DNA from: Limanda limanda
Lineage: Eukaryota > Chordata > Actinopteri > Pleuronectiformes > Pleuronectidae
DNA: 64,000 bases
NCBI RefSeq assembly: GCF_963576545.1
Contig: NW_026870440.1
Span: 1-64,000 of the forward strand
Reading direction: 5' to 3'
The notes beneath the pieces are model-generated. The model had not been told where the DNA came from. It did no database searches and saw nothing but the letters and a program-made list of their open reading frames with translations. Position numbers and translations under genes: made by a program. This document shows, piece by piece, positions 60,791-64,000 of the stretch. Every line of letters begins with the position of its first letter. The first letter of the stretch is position 1.

Positions 60791-62349
60791 TACCCCCACT
60801 AAATGGGGTAGCGCGCATCGATCGGTACCATCCTTGAGCTTCTCCGACTTTTGGAAGGGTTAGGGTTAGGGTTAGGGATGAAAGCACATAGGAGAAAGAG
60901 ATATTCTTGAATAACTTTTTTTGTGAAGGTCGGAGAGACTTGCAAGTAGGCTCTACCCCCACTAAATGGGGTAGCGCGCATCGATCGGTACCATCCTTGA
61001 GCTTCTCCGACTTTCGGAAGGGTTAGGGTTAGGGTTAGGGATGAAAGCACATAGGAGAAAGAGATATTCTTGAATAACTTTTTTTGTGAAGGTCGGAGAG
61101 ACTTGCAAGTAGGCTCTACCCCCACTAAATGGGGTAGCGCGCATCGATCGGTACCATCCTTGAGCTTCTCCGACTTTCGGAAGGGTTAGGGTTAGGGTTA
61201 GGGATGAAAGCACATAGGAGAAAGAGATATTCTTGAATAACTTTTTTTGTGAAGGTCGGAGAGACTTGCAAGTAGGCTCTACCCCCACTAAATGGGGTAG
61301 CGCGCATCGATCGGTACCATCCTTGAGCTTCTCCGACTTTCGGAAGGGTTAGGGTTAGGGTTAGGGATGAAAGCACATAGGAGAAAGAGATATTCTTGAA
61401 TAACTTTTTTTGTGAAGGTCGGAGAGACTTGGAAAGTGGTTGCATCTGGACTAATTTGGGTCCTGCGGATCGATTGGTACCATCCCCGAGCTTGTACGAC
61501 CTTCGGAAGAGGTCGACCGACGAAATTCCCCCAAATCTGAGGAGATATTCTTGAATAACTTTTTTTGTGAAGGTCGGAGAGACTTGCAAGTAGGCTCTAC
61601 CCCCACTAAATGGGGTTGCGCGCATCGATCGGTACTATCCTTGAGCTTCTCCGACTTTCGGAAGGGTTAGGGTTAGGGTTAGGGATGAAAGCACATAGGA
61701 GAAAGAGATATTCTTGAATAACTTTTTTTGTGAAGGTCGGAGAGACTTGCAAGTAGGCTCTACCCCCACTAAATGGGGTAGCGCGCATCGATCGGTACCA
61801 TCCTTGAGCTTCTCCGACTTTCGGAAGGGTTAGGGTTAGGGTTAGGGATGAAAGCACATAGGAGAAAGAGATATTCTTGAATAACTTTTTTTGTGAAGGT
61901 CGGAGAGACTTGCAAGTAGGCTCTACCCCCACTAAATGGGGTAGCGCGCATCGATCGGTACCATCCTTGAGCTTCTCCGACTTTCGGAAGGGTTAGGGTT
62001 AGGGTTAGGGATGAAAGCACATAGGAGAAAGAGATATTCTTGAATAACTTTTTTTGTGAAGGTCGGAGAGACTTGCAAGTAGGCTCTACCCCCACTAAAT
62101 GGGGTAGCGCGCATCGATCGGTACCATCCTTGAGCTTCTCCGACTTTCGGAAGGGTTAGGGTTAGGGTTAGGGATGAAAGCACATAGGAGAAAGAGATAT
62201 TCTTGAATAACTTTTTTTGTGAAGGTCGGAGAGACTTGGAAAGTGGTTGCATCTGGACTAATTTGGGTCCTGCGGATCGATTGGTACCATCCCCGAGCTT
62301 GTACGACCTTCGGAAGAGGTCGACCGACGAAATTCCCCCAAATCTGAGG

Positions 62350-63048
62350 AGATATTGTTGAATAACTTTTTTTTTGAAGGTCGGAGAGACTTGCAAGTAG
62401 GCTCTACCCCCACTAAATGGGGTAGCGCGCATCGATCGGTACCATCCTTGAGCTTCTCCGACTTTCGGAAGGGTTAGGGTTAGGGTTAGGGATGAAATCA
62501 CATAGGAGAAAGAGATATTCTTGAATAACTTTTTTTGTGAAGGTCGGAGAGACTTGCAAGTAGGCTCTACTCCCACTAAATGGGGTAGCGCGCATCGATC
62601 GGTACCATCCTTGAGCTTCTCCGACTTTCGGAAGGGTTAGGGTTAGGGTTAGGGATGAAAGCACATAGGAGAAAGAGATATTCTTGAATAACTTTTTTTG
62701 TGAAGGTCGGAGAGACTTGGAAAGTGGTTGCATCTGGACTAATTTGGGTCCTGCGGATCGATTGGTACCATCCCCGAGCTTGTACGACCTTCGGAAGAGG
62801 TCGACCGACGAAATTCCCCCAAATCTGAGGAGATATTCTTTAATAACTTTTTTTGTGAAGGTCGGAGAGACTTGCAAGTAGGCTCTACCCCCACTAAATG
62901 GCGTAGCGCGCATCGATCGGTACCATCCTTGAGCTTCTCCGACTTTCGGAAGGGTTAGGGTTAGGGTTAGGGATGAAAGCACATAGGAGAAAGAGATATT
63001 CTTGAATAACTTTTTTTGTGAAGGTCGGAGAGACTTGGAAAGTGGTTG
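62350..63048 (+). repeat. 0.7-kb patch shared with 60.1-60.8 kb (right copy)
   Basis: Partner of 60,092-60,790. Private differences include ATTGTTGAA near 62,355, GAAATCAC near 62,497 and a CTCCC-type A near 62,570. Confidence 0.78.
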
Positions 63049-64000
63049 CATCTGGACTAATTTGGGTCCTGCAGATCGATTGGTACCATCCCCGAGCTTG
63101 TACGACCTTCGGAAGAGGTCGACCGACGAAATTCCCCCAAATCTGAGGAGATATTCTTGAATAACTTTTTTTGTGAAGGTCGGAGAGACTTGCAAGTAGG
63201 CTCTACCCCCACTAAATGGGGTAGCGCGCATCGATCGGTACCATCCTTGAGCTTCTCCGACTTTCGGAAGGGTTAGGGTTAGGGTTAGGGATGAAAGCAC
63301 ATAGGAGAAAGAGATATTCTTGAATAACTTTTTTTGTGAAGGTCGGAGAGACTTGCAAGTAGGCTCTACCCCCACTAAATGGGGTAGCGCGCATCGATCG
63401 GTACCATCCTTGAGCTTCTCCGACTTTCGGAAGGGTTAGGGTTAGGGTTAGGGATGAAAGCACATAGGAGAAAGAGATATTCTTGAATAACTTTTTTTGT
63501 GAAGGTCGGAGAGACTTGCAAGTAGGCTCTACCCCCACTAAATGGGGTAGCGCGCATCGATCGGTACCATCCTTGAGCTTCTCCGACTTTCGGAAGGGTT
63601 AGGGTTAGGGTTAGGGATGAAAGCACATAGGAGAAAGAGATATTCTTGAATAACTTTTTTTGTGAAGGTCGGAGAGACTTGCAAGTAGGCTCTACCCCCA
63701 CTAAATGGGGTAGCGCGCATCGATCGGTACCATCCTTGAGCTTCTCCGACTTTCGGAAGGGTTAGGGTTAGGGTTAGGGATGAAAGCACATAGGAGAAAG
63801 AGATATTCTTGAATAACTTTTTTTGTGAAGGTCGGAGAGACTTGGAAAGTGGTTGCATCTGGACTAATTTGGGTCCTGCGGATCGATTGGTACCATCCCC
63901 GAGCTTGTACGACCTTCGGAAGAGGTCGACCGACGAAATTCCCCCAAATCTGAGGAGATATTCTTGAATAACTTTTTTTGTGAAGGTCGGAGAGACTTGC
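63049..64000 (+). repeat. Right end of the window, ordinary array
   Basis: One B, then a run of A monomers and a last B (near 63,841), ending inside an A. There is no sign of the array stopping and no terminal telomere run. Confidence 0.9.

Larger units (their letters stand above)
1..64000 (+). repeat. Composite telomere-motif satellite array, about 400 monomers of two types
   Basis: The whole window is one head-to-tail satellite made of 163-bp A monomers (with a TTAGGG-type tract) and 155-bp B monomers (without it). No inverted monomer and no unique insert was seen. About 119 B units were counted by the B-only string GCATCTGGAC; the remaining length gives about 280 A units. Both monomers keep one GGTACC (KpnI) site at position 49-54, and only B has GTCGAC (SalI), so B spacing can be read directly: 312/318, 481, 644, 807 or 970 bp. 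The array enters and leaves the window mid-monomer, so it extends past both ends of the window or of the assembled piece. No gene lies in it. The likely setting, by inference, is subtelomeric or other constitutive heterochromatin. Confidence 0.97.
49971..64000 (+). repeat. Right part of the array without the 2,081-bp repeat
   Basis: Every B here is the CTTGGAAAG subtype. The 157-bp A between paired B units is absent (one unrelated 157-bp A occurs at 54,269), and paired B units are 318 or 319 bp apart instead of 312. Runs of four or more A are common, for instance 57.2-58.0 and 60.7-61.4 kb. Local markers include a G-to-T change that lengthens the T run (near 55,288; 58,182; 58,663; 62,373) and GGCGTAG (near 55,653; 56,297; 60,642; 62,900). 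No gene was found. Confidence 0.88.

Noticed and set aside
1..64000. Very many open reading frames of 60-424 codons on both strands
   Set aside because: They recur with the 163/155-bp period, overlap each other in different frames, begin and end at the same monomer positions, and change with every indel. There is no sign of codon bias or of a known domain. They are repeat by-products.
1..64000. CRISPR array
   Set aside because: Repeats and the parts between them are both repeated; there are no unique spacers, the unit is far too long, and no cas gene is present.
63000..64000. Chromosome end in the window
   Set aside because: The longest pure telomere run anywhere is 27 nt, and both window ends are ordinary monomers.
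1..64000. Known satellites such as human alpha satellite (171 bp) or trypanosome 177-bp repeat
   Set aside because: Monomer lengths and sequence features (built-in TTAGGG tract, GGTACC in each unit) do not match what I know of these families. I could not run a database search.
1..64000. Transposon, rDNA spacer or tRNA-derived repeat
   Set aside because: I saw no terminal inverted or long terminal repeats, no target duplications, no reverse transcriptase or transposase frames, and no A/B-box or rRNA sequence.

Overview
The window is a single, uninterrupted, head-to-tail tandem array from base 1 to base 64,000. I find no protein-coding gene, no RNA gene, no transposon and no unique sequence in it. 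Two related monomers make up the whole array. Monomer A is 163 bp and carries a vertebrate-type telomere motif, three GGGTTA units plus a closing GGG. Monomer B is 155 bp and has no telomere motif. Counting B by its private segment gives about 119 copies; the remaining length corresponds to about 280 copies of A. All copies point the same way, with the G-rich telomere strand on +.

A and B are homologues. Their first 80 bases align without gaps at about 71% identity, and their last 41 bases plus the first 4 of the next unit are identical (an AT-rich core with a seven-T tract). Between these lies a swapped segment, 42 nt in A (telomere motif plus an A-specific tail) and 34 nt in B (with a SalI-type GTCGAC site). 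B-to-B spacings fall on 312/318, 481, 644, 807 and 970 bp, meaning B separated by one to five A units.

Layout. 1 to about 7.95 kb is the same array but full of one-base indels, mostly in homopolymers, which looks like unpolished assembly or a decayed edge. About 7.95 to 49.97 kb is clean and has a 13-monomer higher-order repeat (9 A + 4 B, 2,081 bp) whose phase is marked by a B with ATG in place of ATC, a 157-bp A with one telomere unit missing, and a B preceded by GTAAAGG instead of GTGAAGG. Much of this part consists of multi-kilobase near-identical copies of itself (offsets 12,969, 5,931/5,937, 4,961 and 3,363 bp). About 49.97 to 64 kb lacks the 2,081-bp repeat, uses one B subtype only, and has its own local duplications (1,118, 962/644 and 2,258 bp).

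Organism: a eukaryote. The TTAGGG motif fits vertebrates and other metazoans, many fungi, trypanosomatids and some Asparagales plants; the sequence does not let me choose. A subtelomeric or other heterochromatic block is the best reading, but no terminal run of pure TTAGGG is present, so the chromosome end is not in this window. The open reading frames seen here, mostly on the minus strand, are by-products of the repeat period and are not annotated as genes.
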